Below, piece by piece: positions 26,113-38,575 of a stretch of 64,000 nucleotides of DNA. A program made the position numbers and the translations under genes. The DNA is from Billgrantia ethanolica. Its GTDB lineage: Bacteria; Pseudomonadota; Gammaproteobacteria; Pseudomonadales; Halomonadaceae. The notes beneath the pieces are model-generated. The model had not been told where the DNA came from and did not search any database. It worked only from the letters and a program-made list of their open reading frames with translations. The stretch's first letter is position 1; every line of letters starts with the position of its first letter. Where the stretch lies: NCBI RefSeq assembly GCF_021404305.1, contig NZ_JABFTX010000001.1, positions 868,001-932,000 on the forward strand. The letters run 5' to 3'.

Positions 26113-26706
26113 ATGACGCACTCAGCACACGAGGATCAGGACTTCAGGGCACTGGTGGGAGATGTGAAGCCACTGCGCAGGAGCGCCAATCGAGCCGATT
26201 CGGGCCAACGCCGCAGCCGGCCCAGCGAGGCACAGCTGGCTCGTCGCGAGAGCGCCCAGGCCGAGCTCGGGGAGAACAATTTCCTGTCGGATGACTTCGT
26301 CGAGCTGGTGCCGCCGTTCGATCCCCTGGCCTTTCGCCGCGACGGCATCCAGCAGGGCGTGGTCGACCGCTTGCGGCACGGTGGCTATCCCGCCCAGTCG
26401 CGCCTGCATCTGCTGCGCCGCCCGCTGGCGGAGTGTCGTCGGATGCTGCCGCCCTTCATTCGCGAAGCCTATGCTCACGACCTGCGCTCGCTGCTGATCG
26501 TGCATGGCCGCGGGCAGGAGATCGACAGCCCCGCCAACGTGCTGCGCTCCTACCTGGCCAAATGGCTGGTGCAGTTCGAGGAGGTGCAGGCTTTCGCTTC
26601 CGCCCAGCAGGCCGATGGCGGTCTGGGCGCGACCTGGGTGATGCTGCGCAAGAGCGAGCGGGCGAGGGCGGACAACCGCGAGCGTCAGCAGAAGCGTCGC
26701 GGCTGA
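26113..26706 (+). CDS. Smr-domain DNA endonuclease (SmrA-like)
   Basis: A 197-aa cytoplasmic protein with a basic, low-complexity N-terminus (about 1-45), then the SmrA-type stretch DPLAFRRDGIQQGVVDRLR and the Smr domain with LLIVHGRG at about 135-142. Smr domains nick DNA or RNA; YdaL of E. coli is the closest described type. ATG 26113 has GGAGG 6 bases upstream. It ends with a strong terminator at 26737. Confidence 0.85.
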   Translation: MTHSAHEDQDFRALVGDVKPLRRSANRADSGQRRSRPSEAQLARRESAQAELGENNFLSDDFVELVPPFDPLAFRRDGIQQGVVDRLRHGGYPAQSRLHLLRRPLAECRRMLPPFIREAYAHDLRSLLIVHGRGQEIDSPANVLRSYLAKWLVQFEEVQAFASAQQADGGLGATWVMLRKSERARADNRERQQKRRG

Positions 26707-26736
26707 GCACAAGGCCATTCGTTTACCCGACGACGA

Positions 26737-26765
26737 AAAGCCGGCACGAGGCCGGCTTTCTTTCT
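26737..26765 (+). terminator. intrinsic terminator after smr gene
   Basis: AAAGCCGGC and GCCGGCTTT form a 9-bp stem around ACGAG, followed by CTTTCT. It lies 31 bases after the smr stop. Confidence 0.8.
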
Positions 26766-26796
26766 GAATGACGCGCCAAGGGAGCCGTACGTGGGA

Positions 26797-27333
26797 CTAG
26801 GCCAGCGCCGGCTCCGCCCGCTTGACGACTTCGCGCATGCGCTGGCGGAACAGCGGCTCGCTGACGTCGACGGCCGGCTGATAGGCGCAGCTGAAGGTGT
26901 TCAGCGCGTTCAGCGCGTCTTCCAGCCACTGATCTTCACGCAGCGACAGCGCGTTGAAACCGCAGCGGGTGAGGAAGAAGGCCTGATCGATCAGCACGTC
27001 GCCGATGGCGCGAATCTCGCCATCGAAGCCGTAGCGCTCGCGCAGCAGGCGCGCCAGGCTGTAGCCGCGGCCATCGGTGAACTTGGGAAAGTCAATGGCG
27101 ATCAGCGGGGCTGCTGCCAGCTGTTTGGCCAGCTCCGGCGTCAGCTCGGTGTCGCTGGCAAGCCACGGCGCCAGCTCGGCGCTGCCTTCCAGCGCCTGCC
27201 AACGTGCCAGCGGCACGATGGCGGGGGTGGCAGCCGGCAGCTCCGCTTCGGCATCGCGAACCAGCAGCCAGCGGTCCTCGGCCGGCTTGCCGTCACGGAT
27301 GAAAGGGCGCTGGGTGGCGTTCTGATCAGGCAT
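26797..27333 (-). CDS. DUF934 protein, partner of sulfite reductase
   Basis: A 178-aa cytoplasmic protein of the DUF934 family, which is almost always encoded with the CysI-type reductase. The family core IDFPKFTDGRGYSLARLLRE (about 80-99) and GDVLIDQAFFLTRCGFN are clear. It overlaps the reductase stop by 8 bases, so the two are translationally coupled. A role in electron supply or assembly for sulfite reductase is likely from context but not proved. Confidence 0.85.
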   Translation of the reverse strand: MPDQNATQRPFIRDGKPAEDRWLLVRDAEAELPAATPAIVPLARWQALEGSAELAPWLASDTELTPELAKQLAAAPLIAIDFPKFTDGRGYSLARLLRERYGFDGEIRAIGDVLIDQAFFLTRCGFNALSLREDQWLEDALNALNTFSCAYQPAVDVSEPLFRQRMREVVKRAEPALA

Positions 27334-28978
27334 AGACCCGCTCCTTGAATGGCTTGAGGCCGATACGGCGATACGTTTCGATGAAGGTCTCGCCTTCGGC
27401 ACGCTCGCCGACGTAGACCTGCAGTACCTTGTCGATGACGTCGGGCACGCTCTCGCGGTCGAACGAGGGGCCGAGAATCTTTCCCAGCGAGGAGTCGTTG
27501 CCCTGGGCGCCGCCGAGGGAGATCTGGTACCACTCCTCACCCTTCTTGTCGACGCCGAGAATGCCGATGTGGCCCACGTGGTGGTGACCGCAGGCATTCA
27601 TGCAGCCGGAAATATTGAGATCCAGCGGCCCCAGGTCATAGAGGTAGTCGATGTCCTCGAAGCGCTCCTGAATCGCCTGAGCCACCGGGATCGACTTGGC
27701 ATTGGCCAGGGCGCAGTAGTCGCCGCCGGGGCAGCAGATCAGGTCGGCCAGGGTGCCCACGGTGGGGTTGGCCAGGCCCAGCTCTTCCAGGCGATGCCAG
27801 AGCTCCTCGAGGCGGTCCACCGCCACGTCGGCCAGCACCAGGTTCTGCTCGTGGGTGACACGGATCTCGCCGTAGCTGAACTCGTCGGCCAGATCGGCCA
27901 CCTGGTGCATCTGCTCCCAGGTCAGGTCGCCCGGCGAGTGGTTCTTGCGCTTGAGCGACAGGGTGACGGCCTTGTAGCCCGGCACCTTGTGACCGTGCAC
28001 GTTGTTGGTGACGAAACGCGCGAAGGCGCGATTCTCGCCGCGCAGGCGCTCGAACTCGGCAATCGCCTCTTCACCGATGGCGCGGCGCTCCGGGTCGACG
28101 AAGTGAGACTGCATCGCCTCGACGGCTTCGCGGGTCAGCGTCTGGGGGCCATCCTTGAGATGCGCCCACTCGGCGTCGACGCGACGGCGGAACTCCTCGA
28201 CGCCCAGCGCCTTGACCAGAATCTTGATGCGCGCCTTGAACTTGTTGTCACGACGGCCGAACTGGTTGTAGACGCGCACCAGCGCCTCGAGATAGGTCAG
28301 CAGGTGCTGCCAGGGCAGGTCGTCACGCACCACCTCGCCGATCATCGGCGTACGGCCGAGACCACCGCCGGCCAGCACCTTGACCCGCACCTCGCCCTTG
28401 TCGTCGCGCCACAGGCGCAGGCCGACGTCGTGCACCTGGATGGCAGCGCGATCCTCGGCGGCACCGGTCACTGCGATCTTGAACTTGCGCGGCAGGTAGG
28501 TGAACTCGGGGTGGAACGTCGACCACTGACGAATCAGCTCGCACCAGGGCCGCGGATCGACTTCCTCGTCCTCGGCGATGCCGGCGAACTGGTCGGTGGA
28601 GGTATTCCGAATGTCGTTGCCGCTGGTCTGGATGCCGTGCATCTGCACGCTGGCCAGCTCGGCCAGCATGTCGGGCACGGTTTCCAGCTTCGGCCAGTTC
28701 AGCTGCAGATTGGTACGGGTGGTGAAGTGACCGTAGCCGCGATCGTAGTCGCGGGCCAGATCGCCCAGCTTGCGCAGCTGATAGGAGGCCAGCATGCCGT
28801 AGGGGATGGCGATACGCAGCATGGGCGCGTAGCGCTGAACATAGAGGCCGTTCTGCACGCGCAGCGGCAAGAATTCTTCGTCGCTGATCCGTCCGGCCAG
28901 ATAGCGGTTCATCTGGTCGCGAAACTGAGCGACGCGTTCATTGACCAGAGTCTGATCATGGGTGTCGTAGCGATACAT
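27326..28978 (-). CDS. cysI: siroheme [4Fe-4S] sulfite (nitrite) reductase
   Basis: Assimilatory sulfite reductase hemoprotein reducing sulfite to sulfide for cysteine. The 550-aa protein holds two repeats of the nitrite/sulfite reductase fold; the cluster cysteines are in LICCPGGDYCALAN and SGCMNACGHHH, and arginine-rich siroheme-phosphate contacts such as HFTTRTNLQ are present. The length fits single-chain ferredoxin-type enzymes as well as CysI; pairing with DUF934 favours the assimilatory sulfite role. No cysJ lies nearby. AGGA is 8 bases upstream. The AT-rich leader at 28979-29100 probably holds its promoter. Confidence 0.9.
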   Translation of the reverse strand: MYRYDTHDQTLVNERVAQFRDQMNRYLAGRISDEEFLPLRVQNGLYVQRYAPMLRIAIPYGMLASYQLRKLGDLARDYDRGYGHFTTRTNLQLNWPKLETVPDMLAELASVQMHGIQTSGNDIRNTSTDQFAGIAEDEEVDPRPWCELIRQWSTFHPEFTYLPRKFKIAVTGAAEDRAAIQVHDVGLRLWRDDKGEVRVKVLAGGGLGRTPMIGEVVRDDLPWQHLLTYLEALVRVYNQFGRRDNKFKARIKILVKALGVEEFRRRVDAEWAHLKDGPQTLTREAVEAMQSHFVDPERRAIGEEAIAEFERLRGENRAFARFVTNNVHGHKVPGYKAVTLSLKRKNHSPGDLTWEQMHQVADLADEFSYGEIRVTHEQNLVLADVAVDRLEELWHRLEELGLANPTVGTLADLICCPGGDYCALANAKSIPVAQAIQERFEDIDYLYDLGPLDLNISGCMNACGHHHVGHIGILGVDKKGEEWYQISLGGAQGNDSSLGKILGPSFDRESVPDVIDKVLQVYVGERAEGETFIETYRRIGLKPFKERVYA

Positions 28979-29121
28979 TCAGCCGGTCCTGCTGCAGGGG
29001 AAATGGCGAAGCGTCAGGGGGCACCTTAACGCCCCTGGCATATTCTTTGAAAGAATAAATATTCATATTTTTTATACGTAAAGACATATAAAGGTCAAGT
29101 CGCCTCTCTGTCACCTCTCTG
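28979..29121 (-). promoter_or_regulatory. AT-rich control region of cysI
   Basis: A 143-base gap between cysI and the MATE gene. Positions about 29040-29095 are strikingly AT-rich for this genome, with runs such as GAATAAATATTC, a dyad (GAATA/TATTC). This is where a cysI promoter, and in relatives CysB sites, would lie. No clear box pair was assigned. Confidence 0.4.
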
Positions 29122-30450
29122 TCAGATTTCCAACTGCAGCCACTGCCGCCGCTGCCAGATGGTCACAAACCATAGCGAGTTGAGACAGCGATAGCCAAGC
29201 TGTACCCACCAGATGCCCAGCAGCCCCTGCTCCATGACCACACCGACCCACCATGCCAGCGGCAGGAAGACCAGCCACTGGAGTGAGAGCGTGGTGGTCA
29301 TCACGGTGCGACTGGCACCGGCACCCAACAGCGCCTGGGCCAGCACCAGGGCGGCACCGTCCAGCACGATCATGACGGCGGTGAGCTGCAGTGGCAGACG
29401 GGCGAGGGCGATGAGTTCGGGGTCGCGCAGGAACAGGCCGAGGATCTGCTCCGGAAATAGCGCCATGGGCAGCGCCAGGGCGGCCAGGCACAGCCAGGCG
29501 AGACGGACCACGTCCCAGCCCCAGCGATGGGCGTCACCATGGGCCTGACGACCGAGCGACTGGCCGACCAGGCTCATGGCGGCCATGCCCAGCCCCACGC
29601 CGGGCAGGATCAACAGCAGTGAAAGGTTCACCAGCACGTGGCCCACGGCAACGCTGGCCGTGTCGATGCGCCCCAGAATCCAGAACAGCACCGCATAGCC
29701 GGCGGCGAACCAGAGCTGCTGGAAGGAGTGGGGCGTGGCCAGGCGCAGCGTGGTCAGCAGCGCGGGGCGCCGGGGCACGCCCGCGAGAAAACCGCTGGGC
29801 ACGGCGTGGCGCAGGCTCAGCAGCGCCCAGAGCACGAGGCCGATGTAGAGCGAGAGAGTGGTACCCGCACCGGCCCCGGCGGCGCCCATGGCCGGCAACC
29901 CCAGGTAGCCGAAGATCAGGCACACGCTGGCTGCCACGTTGACGACGTGCATCACCAGCATGATGCGCAGATAAAAGCCGCTCTGTTCGATGCCGTTCCA
30001 GTAGCCCCGGAAGCAGAAGATCATGGCCACGGCGGACAGCGACAGCACACGCCAGCGGAAGTACTCGACCGCGACGTCATTGACCGCGGCATCGGGATTG
30101 ATCAGGGCCATCAGACGCGGCGCCTGCCACAGGCACAGCAGCGTCAAGGGCAGGGATGCGAGCAGGGCGATGGCCAGCCCGGCATTGAGCGGCCTGGCCC
30201 TTACCTGCCAGGCCTCCTCGCCATGCCGTCTGGCCGTTTGTGACTGCACCCCGGAGGAGAGCCCGAAGACCAGAGCCGTGACCAGGAACATGGCATAGCC
30301 GCCGATACCCACGCCGGCCAGCGGCACCTCACCGAGCGAGCCGACCAGCGCCGCATCGATCAGGTTGATCAGGCTCTGGGTCAGCATCGCGGCGATGATC
30401 GGCGTGGCTAGGCGCAGGATACGTCGACGGCGAATCGAATCTGGCAGCAT
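29122..30450 (-). CDS. MATE family multidrug efflux transporter
   Basis: A 442-aa inner-membrane protein with 12 predicted spans in two repeats of six, as in MATE exporters (DinF/NorM groups), which use sodium or proton gradients to expel cationic drugs. The N-terminus LRLATPIIAAMLTQSLINLID AALVG (broken here for length) and the later RLATPHSFQQLWFAAGYAV show the repeat. It lies 61 bases downstream of metH on the same strand. The substrate is unknown. Confidence 0.88.
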   Translation of the reverse strand: MLPDSIRRRRILRLATPIIAAMLTQSLINLIDAALVGSLGEVPLAGVGIGGYAMFLVTALVFGLSSGVQSQTARRHGEEAWQVRARPLNAGLAIALLASLPLTLLCLWQAPRLMALINPDAAVNDVAVEYFRWRVLSLSAVAMIFCFRGYWNGIEQSGFYLRIMLVMHVVNVAASVCLIFGYLGLPAMGAAGAGAGTTLSLYIGLVLWALLSLRHAVPSGFLAGVPRRPALLTTLRLATPHSFQQLWFAAGYAVLFWILGRIDTASVAVGHVLVNLSLLLILPGVGLGMAAMSLVGQSLGRQAHGDAHRWGWDVVRLAWLCLAALALPMALFPEQILGLFLRDPELIALARLPLQLTAVMIVLDGAALVLAQALLGAGASRTVMTTTLSLQWLVFLPLAWWVGVVMEQGLLGIWWVQLGYRCLNSLWFVTIWQRRQWLQLEI

Positions 30451-30476
30451 GCTCTGTCGTCGGGTTCGAGAGTGCC

Positions 30477-30491
30477 CCGCGCCGGGCGCGG
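30477..30491 (-). terminator. short GC hairpin between metH and MATE gene
   Basis: CCGCGC and GCGCGG form a 6-bp stem around CGG, 20 bases past the metH stop. There is no T-run, so it may only reduce read-through into the MATE gene. Confidence 0.35.
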
Positions 30492-30511
30492 AGCATCTGG
30501 GGGTCGTCTTC

Positions 30512-34231
<3,720 letters not shown>

Positions 34232-34387
34232 GGGTCGGGTCGGTCTCCAGCGAAAGTCACGTCCAGGTATGTGACCGCCCATGGATCCTGGTGCTCTTTG
34301 GCAGGGGCGGCCTTGTCGGCCGGCTATGGTAGCAAAACCAGCGGCTTGAGGGCAGGGCTGGTCAAAAACCGAGCAAAACAGTCGGGA

Positions 34388-34416
34388 TTGTCTCGAAGCC
34401 GGCTTTTGCTTACCAT
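34388..34416 (+). promoter_or_regulatory. candidate promoter of nfuA
   Basis: TTGTCT (34388-34393), 17 bases, then TACCAT (34411-34416), each 4 of 6 to consensus, about 50 bases before the nfuA ATG. Plausible but weak. The rest of the 34232-34471 gap shows nothing I can name. Confidence 0.35.
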
Positions 34417-34471
34417 GATGGCATGTCACCTATGGCCGGCCCCGTTGCCGCGTCCGACCAGCGAGAACATC

Positions 34472-35062
34472 ATGAGCGAGATCATCCAGATTACCGACAG
34501 CGCCCAGGAATACCTTGCCGAGCTGCTGGCAAAGCAGAACGTCGAGGGCATTGCGGTGCGCATCTTCATCACCCAGCCGGGCACACCCTACGCCGAGACC
34601 TGTCTTGCCTACTGCCGGCCCGGCGAAGAAGAGCCCACTGACGAGCGTCTGGAGCTCGACAAGATCGCCGCACTGATCGACAGGAACAGCATCCCCTTCC
34701 TCGAAGAAGCGGTGGTCGACTTCAACGCCGACCGCATGGGTGGGCAGCTCACCATCAAGGCGCCCAACGCCAAGATGCCCAAGGTCAACGCCGACAGTCC
34801 GCTCGAGGATCGCGTCAACTACATCCTCTACAGCGAGATCAATCCGGGCCTTGCCGCCCACGGCGGCGAGATCAAGCTGATCGAACTGACCGAGGACCAG
34901 GTCGCGGTACTGGCCTTCGGCGGCGGCTGCCAGGGCTGCGCCGCGGTCGACCTGACGCTCAAGGAAGGGGTGGAGAAAACCCTGATGGAGCGCATCCCGG
35001 AGCTGGCCGGCATTCGCGACGTGACCGATCACACCGATACCACCAACGCCTACTATCGCTGA
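34472..35062 (+). CDS. nfuA: Fe/S biogenesis protein NfuA
   Basis: A 196-aa iron-sulfur carrier that delivers [4Fe-4S] clusters to apoproteins. It has an N-terminal degenerate A-type (HesB-like) domain (about 1-95) and a C-terminal Nfu domain with the cluster motif CQGC (C153, C156). Length matches E. coli NfuA. It is divergent from metH and converges with the kfrA-like gene; sufE lies 2.6 kb away, another Fe-S assembly gene. Confidence 0.93.
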   Translation: MSEIIQITDSAQEYLAELLAKQNVEGIAVRIFITQPGTPYAETCLAYCRPGEEEPTDERLELDKIAALIDRNSIPFLEEAVVDFNADRMGGQLTIKAPNAKMPKVNADSPLEDRVNYILYSEINPGLAAHGGEIKLIELTEDQVAVLAFGGGCQGCAAVDLTLKEGVEKTLMERIPELAGIRDVTDHTDTTNAYYR

Positions 35063-35112
35063 CATCGGGCGCCATCCGCCCATACCGGCTCAACAGCTCA
35101 CTTCGGATAGCA

Positions 35113-35140
35113 GGCGGCGCGCCGCTCGAGGAGCGCCGCC
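35113..35140. terminator. hairpin between convergent nfuA and kfrA-like gene
   Basis: GGCGGCGC and GCGCCGCC pair around a 12-base loop that can itself fold (CGCTC/GAGCG). It sits between two converging genes. No T-run is present, so termination strength is uncertain. Confidence 0.45.
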
Positions 35141-35146
35141 CCATGC

Positions 35147-36202
35147 TCAACGAACGCTTACAGAAGGCGCCGCCTCGGCGCCTTTCAGCGCTTCGCCGCC
35201 TTCTCCTGCACGGGCTTCTTCCGCGCGCCGAGCGACGTCTTCCTCGGTGGGCTGCCAGGTGCGCCGCATGAGTTCGGCGTCCTGGGTGCGCAGGCGAGCC
35301 GCCTGCTCTTCGATGTGGCGCTTCTGGTCCTCGATGCGTGCCTGCAGCAGCGACTGTTCGTGGCGCAGCGTATCGATACGCTCTTCGGCGCGACTCCTCG
35401 CCCACTGGGTCTCGCGGTGCTGCTTCTCCTCGCGGCCCAGCGCAGCCTGGGTCTCGTGCAGTTGTCGCTGCAGGTTTTCCTGACGCTTCTCCAACTGCTG
35501 GGTCGCGGCATCGTAGCGTTTCTCGGCCGCCACGCGCTCCTGGCGCGCCTCATCCAGCAGCGTCATCAGGCGCGCCTCGGCGGCCTCATGGCGCTGCTCC
35601 TCCTGGTTGAGACGCGCCAAGTGCTGTGCATCACGCTCAGCCAGGGCCTGCTGATGCGCCTGAGCCTGCTGCTCGTTGTCCTGCTGCATCTTGTCGAGCT
35701 GCTGCAGGGCACGGCTGAGACGCTCCTCGAACTGGCGGGCACGCTCCTGCCACTGATCGCGCTCGGCCTCGACCCGCGCCAGGGCTGCGCTGCGCGCTTC
35801 CAGCCGCTGCTCGGTGCCAGCCACATGAGCGGATAGGGCGGCCTCGCGCTGCTCGGCATCCTCGACCTGCCGCTGCGCCTCCTGCATGGCTTCCTGCGCC
35901 TCGGCAACACGCTGGTCGGCGCGCTCGCGATACTCTGTCAGCGCCTCGCCGGCGGCCTCCTGAGCCTTGTACCAGAGATTCTCCGCCAGGCGCTGCACCG
36001 CCTCGGGCATGGCCTGCGAGGCAGGTTGCACGCGGCTGCTTTCCCGGCGCACGCGCCATTCGCGTAGATGATCGCTGATAGTAGTAAAGCTGCCGGTGCC
36101 CAACACTTCGCGAATCTTCTGCACGCTGGGGGCTTCTCCCCGCGTCTGCAGGGATTCGATAGCGCCCAGTACATCCTCGTATTGCACACCGCTGCGTGCC
36201 AT
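35147..36202 (-). CDS. KfrA-like DNA-binding protein with long coiled coil
   Basis: A 351-aa protein with an N-terminal helix-turn-helix domain (about 1-65, GVQYEDVLGAIESLQTRG and GTGSFTTISDHLREWR), as in plasmid KfrA proteins, followed by a long coiled coil (about 70-320) rich in Q, E, R and A, and a flexible tail. KfrA proteins autorepress and form filaments or scaffolds linked to plasmid partition. Here the gene is chromosomal and divergent from a tyrosine recombinase. AAGGAGAT is 5-6 bases upstream. It may act as a nucleoid-binding regulator. Function inferred from fold only. Confidence 0.8.
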   Translation of the reverse strand: MARSGVQYEDVLGAIESLQTRGEAPSVQKIREVLGTGSFTTISDHLREWRVRRESSRVQPASQAMPEAVQRLAENLWYKAQEAAGEALTEYRERADQRVAEAQEAMQEAQRQVEDAEQREAALSAHVAGTEQRLEARSAALARVEAERDQWQERARQFEERLSRALQQLDKMQQDNEQQAQAHQQALAERDAQHLARLNQEEQRHEAAEARLMTLLDEARQERVAAEKRYDAATQQLEKRQENLQRQLHETQAALGREEKQHRETQWARSRAEERIDTLRHEQSLLQARIEDQKRHIEEQAARLRTQDAELMRRTWQPTEEDVARRAEEARAGEGGEALKGAEAAPSVSVR

Positions 36203-36330
36203 GCCGATCTCCTTGATGGTGTAGCTGCTGCTCCATGCATCACGCGGCGGGCGACGCTTGTTCTTGCTCTGCCATGCGCCCGCTTGAGTCGTTCAAGCAT
36301 AGCCGTTTTCCCAGCGGCGGGGAAGATAAT

Positions 36331-36352
36331 TACATTTTATGTATTACGTAAT
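36331..36352. promoter_or_regulatory. tandem AT-rich dyads between kfrA-like and recombinase genes
   Basis: TACAT-TTT-ATGTA (36331-36343) abuts the perfect palindrome ATTACGTAAT (36343-36352), within a 264-base intergenic region (36203-36466) far richer in A and T than its surroundings. This is a natural place for KfrA-type autorepressor binding and for the promoters of both divergent genes, and could also be a recombination core. Confidence 0.5.
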
Positions 36353-36472
36353 TTACACTACACTATTAATCGAAATTCAAGATTACCCGTCTTATCTTGA
36401 AAAACTGACCGATACGCCTGATACTGGACGCTCAGGGAGTGGGACAAGGGCGAGTGTGACAAGGGCATGAGG

Positions 36473-37663
36473 ATGTCGAGCGAGACAAGCAGGGCAGAGG
36501 CGGGCTCACAGCCCGAGCCGAAATCGAGCGAGTTGGCGCCGATTGGCGGACTGATGCCCAGCCGCCCGCACACAGGCCATACCCATATCGCCGCACAAAG
36601 CGATGCCGAAGCCGTGGCGCGCTGGCTCGCCGAATATCGCGACAGCCCGCGAACGCTGCGCGCCTATCGTCGCGAGGCTGAGCGCCTACTGCTGTGGCTG
36701 GAACGGGAAGGGCACGGGCTGGCCGAGCTGCGCCGTCACGACCTGGATGCTTATGAGGCGTTTCTCGCCTCGCCCACGCCGCGCGAGCATTGGGTGGGGC
36801 CGCCGCGACCGCGCCACGCCCCCGACTGGCGTCCTTTTCGCGGGCCGCTGTCGCCCAGCAGCCGGCGGCAGAGCCTGGTGATCCTGCAGGGCATGTTCGC
36901 CTGGTTGGTGGAAGCGGGGTGGCTCACGCACAACCCCTTTCGCCTGATGCGCGACAAGCGGCGCCGGCTGGACAACCGCCAGACCGGCATCGAACGCTAC
37001 CTGGAGCGGCCGCTGTGGGAATGGCTATGGCAGTGGCTGAACGAGCCACCAGCACAGGATGCCAGCCTCAGGGAGCACTACCTTCATCAGCGTCGGCGAC
37101 TGATCTTCGGCTTTGCCTATCTGCTGGCACCGCGTATCGGCGAGATGGCCGCCGCCGAGATGAGCGACTTCTTCCTGCGCGAAAGACGCTGGTGGTGGCG
37201 CGTAGTAGGGAAGGGCGACAAGCTGGCACGCATTCCCGTACCGCCCGACATGCTGGAGCTGCTGGAGCAGTGGCGAGCCACCCTGGGGCTCTCGCCGCAT
37301 CCCCGGCCTGGAGAAGCGGGAGCGCTGCTGCGCGGGCTGGACGGTCAGCGCCGCCTGGGCGACAACCAGCTCTATCGGCTGATTCGGGGCACCTTTCAGG
37401 ACGCCGCCGACGCCCTGCAAGCCGAGGCCGGCGAGGTGGCCGCCGCTCAGGTGGCACGGCTGCGTGCCGCCACGCCGCACTGGCTGCGTCACACCTCGCT
37501 GACCCATCAGGCCCAGGCCGGGGTCGAGCTGCGCTACCTAGCCAGCACCGCACGCCACGCGCGGCTCGACACCACGGCGCAATACCTGCACAGCGAGGAC
37601 GAGGAGTGGCATCGTCAACAAGCCGCTCACGGTTTGCCCGGCAGGGCACCCGAACCGGTATAA
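36473..37663 (+). CDS. tyrosine recombinase (XerC/D-like integrase fold)
   Basis: A 396-aa tyrosine-type site-specific recombinase. A SAM-like N-terminal DNA-binding domain (about 45-150) precedes the catalytic domain, whose residues are all visible: R221 (LAPRIGEM), K247 (VGKGDK), H336 and R339 (HWLRH), H362 (ARHARLDTTAQYL) and nucleophile Y371. The basic, proline-rich insert at 100-130 is unusual. ATG 36473 has AAGGG 7 bases upstream; ATG 36467 is an alternative. No prophage or integrative-element genes or att repeats surround it. It is followed 28 bases later by sufE. Confidence 0.88.
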   Translation: MSSETSRAEAGSQPEPKSSELAPIGGLMPSRPHTGHTHIAAQSDAEAVARWLAEYRDSPRTLRAYRREAERLLLWLEREGHGLAELRRHDLDAYEAFLASPTPREHWVGPPRPRHAPDWRPFRGPLSPSSRRQSLVILQGMFAWLVEAGWLTHNPFRLMRDKRRRLDNRQTGIERYLERPLWEWLWQWLNEPPAQDASLREHYLHQRRRLIFGFAYLLAPRIGEMAAAEMSDFFLRERRWWWRVVGKGDKLARIPVPPDMLELLEQWRATLGLSPHPRPGEAGALLRGLDGQRRLGDNQLYRLIRGTFQDAADALQAEAGEVAAAQVARLRAATPHWLRHTSLTHQAQAGVELRYLASTARHARLDTTAQYLHSEDEEWHRQQAAHGLPGRAPEPV

Positions 37664-37691
37664 TGACCTTCGAGTCATCACGGGAGGCCAC

Positions 37692-38117
37692 ATGACCACC
37701 GAAGCCACGGCCGAGCAGGCCCAGCAGGCACTGCTGGAAGAGTTCGAGATGTTCGACAACTGGATGGATCGCTACCAGTACATCATCGACATGGGCAAAC
37801 AGTTGCCGCCGTTTCCCGAGGAGTGGAAGACTCCGGAGCGCAAGATTCAGGGCTGCCAGTCCAACGTCTGGATTCACCATCGTCGCGAAGGCGATGCGCT
37901 ACACTTCGACGCGGTATCCGATGCCGCCATCGTTTCCGGGTTGATCGCCGTGCTGATGCGCATCTACAACGACCGTCCGCCGGCCGAGATTCGCAGCACC
38001 AGTCCTCATTTCATGCAGGACCTGGGGCTTGACAAGCACCTGTCGCCTACGCGCAGCAACGGTCTGCACGCGATGCTGGCGAAGATCTACGAAGTCGCCG
38101 AGAGCGAGGCCGCCTGA
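37692..38117 (+). CDS. sufE: SufE family sulfur acceptor
   Basis: SufE takes persulfide sulfur from a SufS/CsdA cysteine desulfurase for Fe-S assembly. The 141-aa protein carries the acceptor C55 in KIQGCQSNVW and the family end GLDKHLSPTRSNGL. GGGAGG is 6 bases upstream of the ATG. It follows the recombinase gene closely but is probably unrelated to it. No desulfurase gene is in the window, so it may be CsdE-like. Its last 31 bases overlap the RHH gene on the other strand. Confidence 0.92.
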   Translation: MTTEATAEQAQQALLEEFEMFDNWMDRYQYIIDMGKQLPPFPEEWKTPERKIQGCQSNVWIHHRREGDALHFDAVSDAAIVSGLIAVLMRIYNDRPPAEIRSTSPHFMQDLGLDKHLSPTRSNGLHAMLAKIYEVAESEAA

Positions 38118-38488
38118 GGTCTCGCTGCGTGCAGCGCCGAAGCATGGCGCTGCCGCTCCCTGGCCAGTATGCCGTCGGCGTCCAGGCTGGCGATGGCCAC
38201 ATCCGGCTGCACGGGGATCTCACCCGTCAGCTGCAGCGCCTGGTAACGGCCGCAGCACACCCTCAGGAAGGAGGCGAAGTTGGCGGGATCGTGACCGGCC
38301 TCGGCGCACTCCCGCGCCAGCCTGGCCACCAGCTGGCTGAGTGACAATCCGTCGCGCCTGCCCACCTCTTCGAGTACCGCCCAGAAGAAGCGCTCGAGGC
38401 GCACACTGGTGGAAACGCCATCGATACGCATGGAGCGTGTCTGCGGTTCCCAGAGATCTGGCTGGGCACCGATGAAAAGCCTGCACAT
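38087..38488 (-). CDS. ribbon-helix-helix domain protein
   Basis: A 133-aa protein with an RHH_4-like domain at about 24-70 (VSTSVRLERFFWAVLEEVGR then DGLSLSQLVARL), the part that forms a DNA-binding dimer in this fold, and a C-terminal tail without recognisable motif. Several related chromosomal proteins of this type are unstudied. ATG 38488 has GGAAAGAG upstream; an internal ATG at 38431 would remove 19 residues. It overlaps the sufE 3' end. Target unknown. Confidence 0.7.
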   Translation of the reverse strand: MCRLFIGAQPDLWEPQTRSMRIDGVSTSVRLERFFWAVLEEVGRRDGLSLSQLVARLARECAEAGHDPANFASFLRVCCGRYQALQLTGEIPVQPDVAIASLDADGILARERQRHASALHAARPQAASLSATS

Positions 38489-38575
38489 GACTCTTTCCCC
38501 CTGATCCGGCTCGCGACCGATGCCTTAAGCATGGCGCCGGTCGCGGGCCAGGGCAAGGTGGCCAGCAATGGCCGC

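Noticed and set aside
34232..34340. Possible SAH riboswitch or MetJ/MetR-like site in the metH leader
   Set aside because: I looked for the SAH-riboswitch core and did not find it. The GTCAC/GTGAC dyad at 34256-34275 has only 5-bp arms with a 10-base loop, too weak to claim.
36203..37663. Tyrosine recombinase as the integrase of a prophage or genomic island
   Set aside because: No tRNA, att-like direct repeats, phage genes or composition break surround it; the neighbours are housekeeping genes on both sides.
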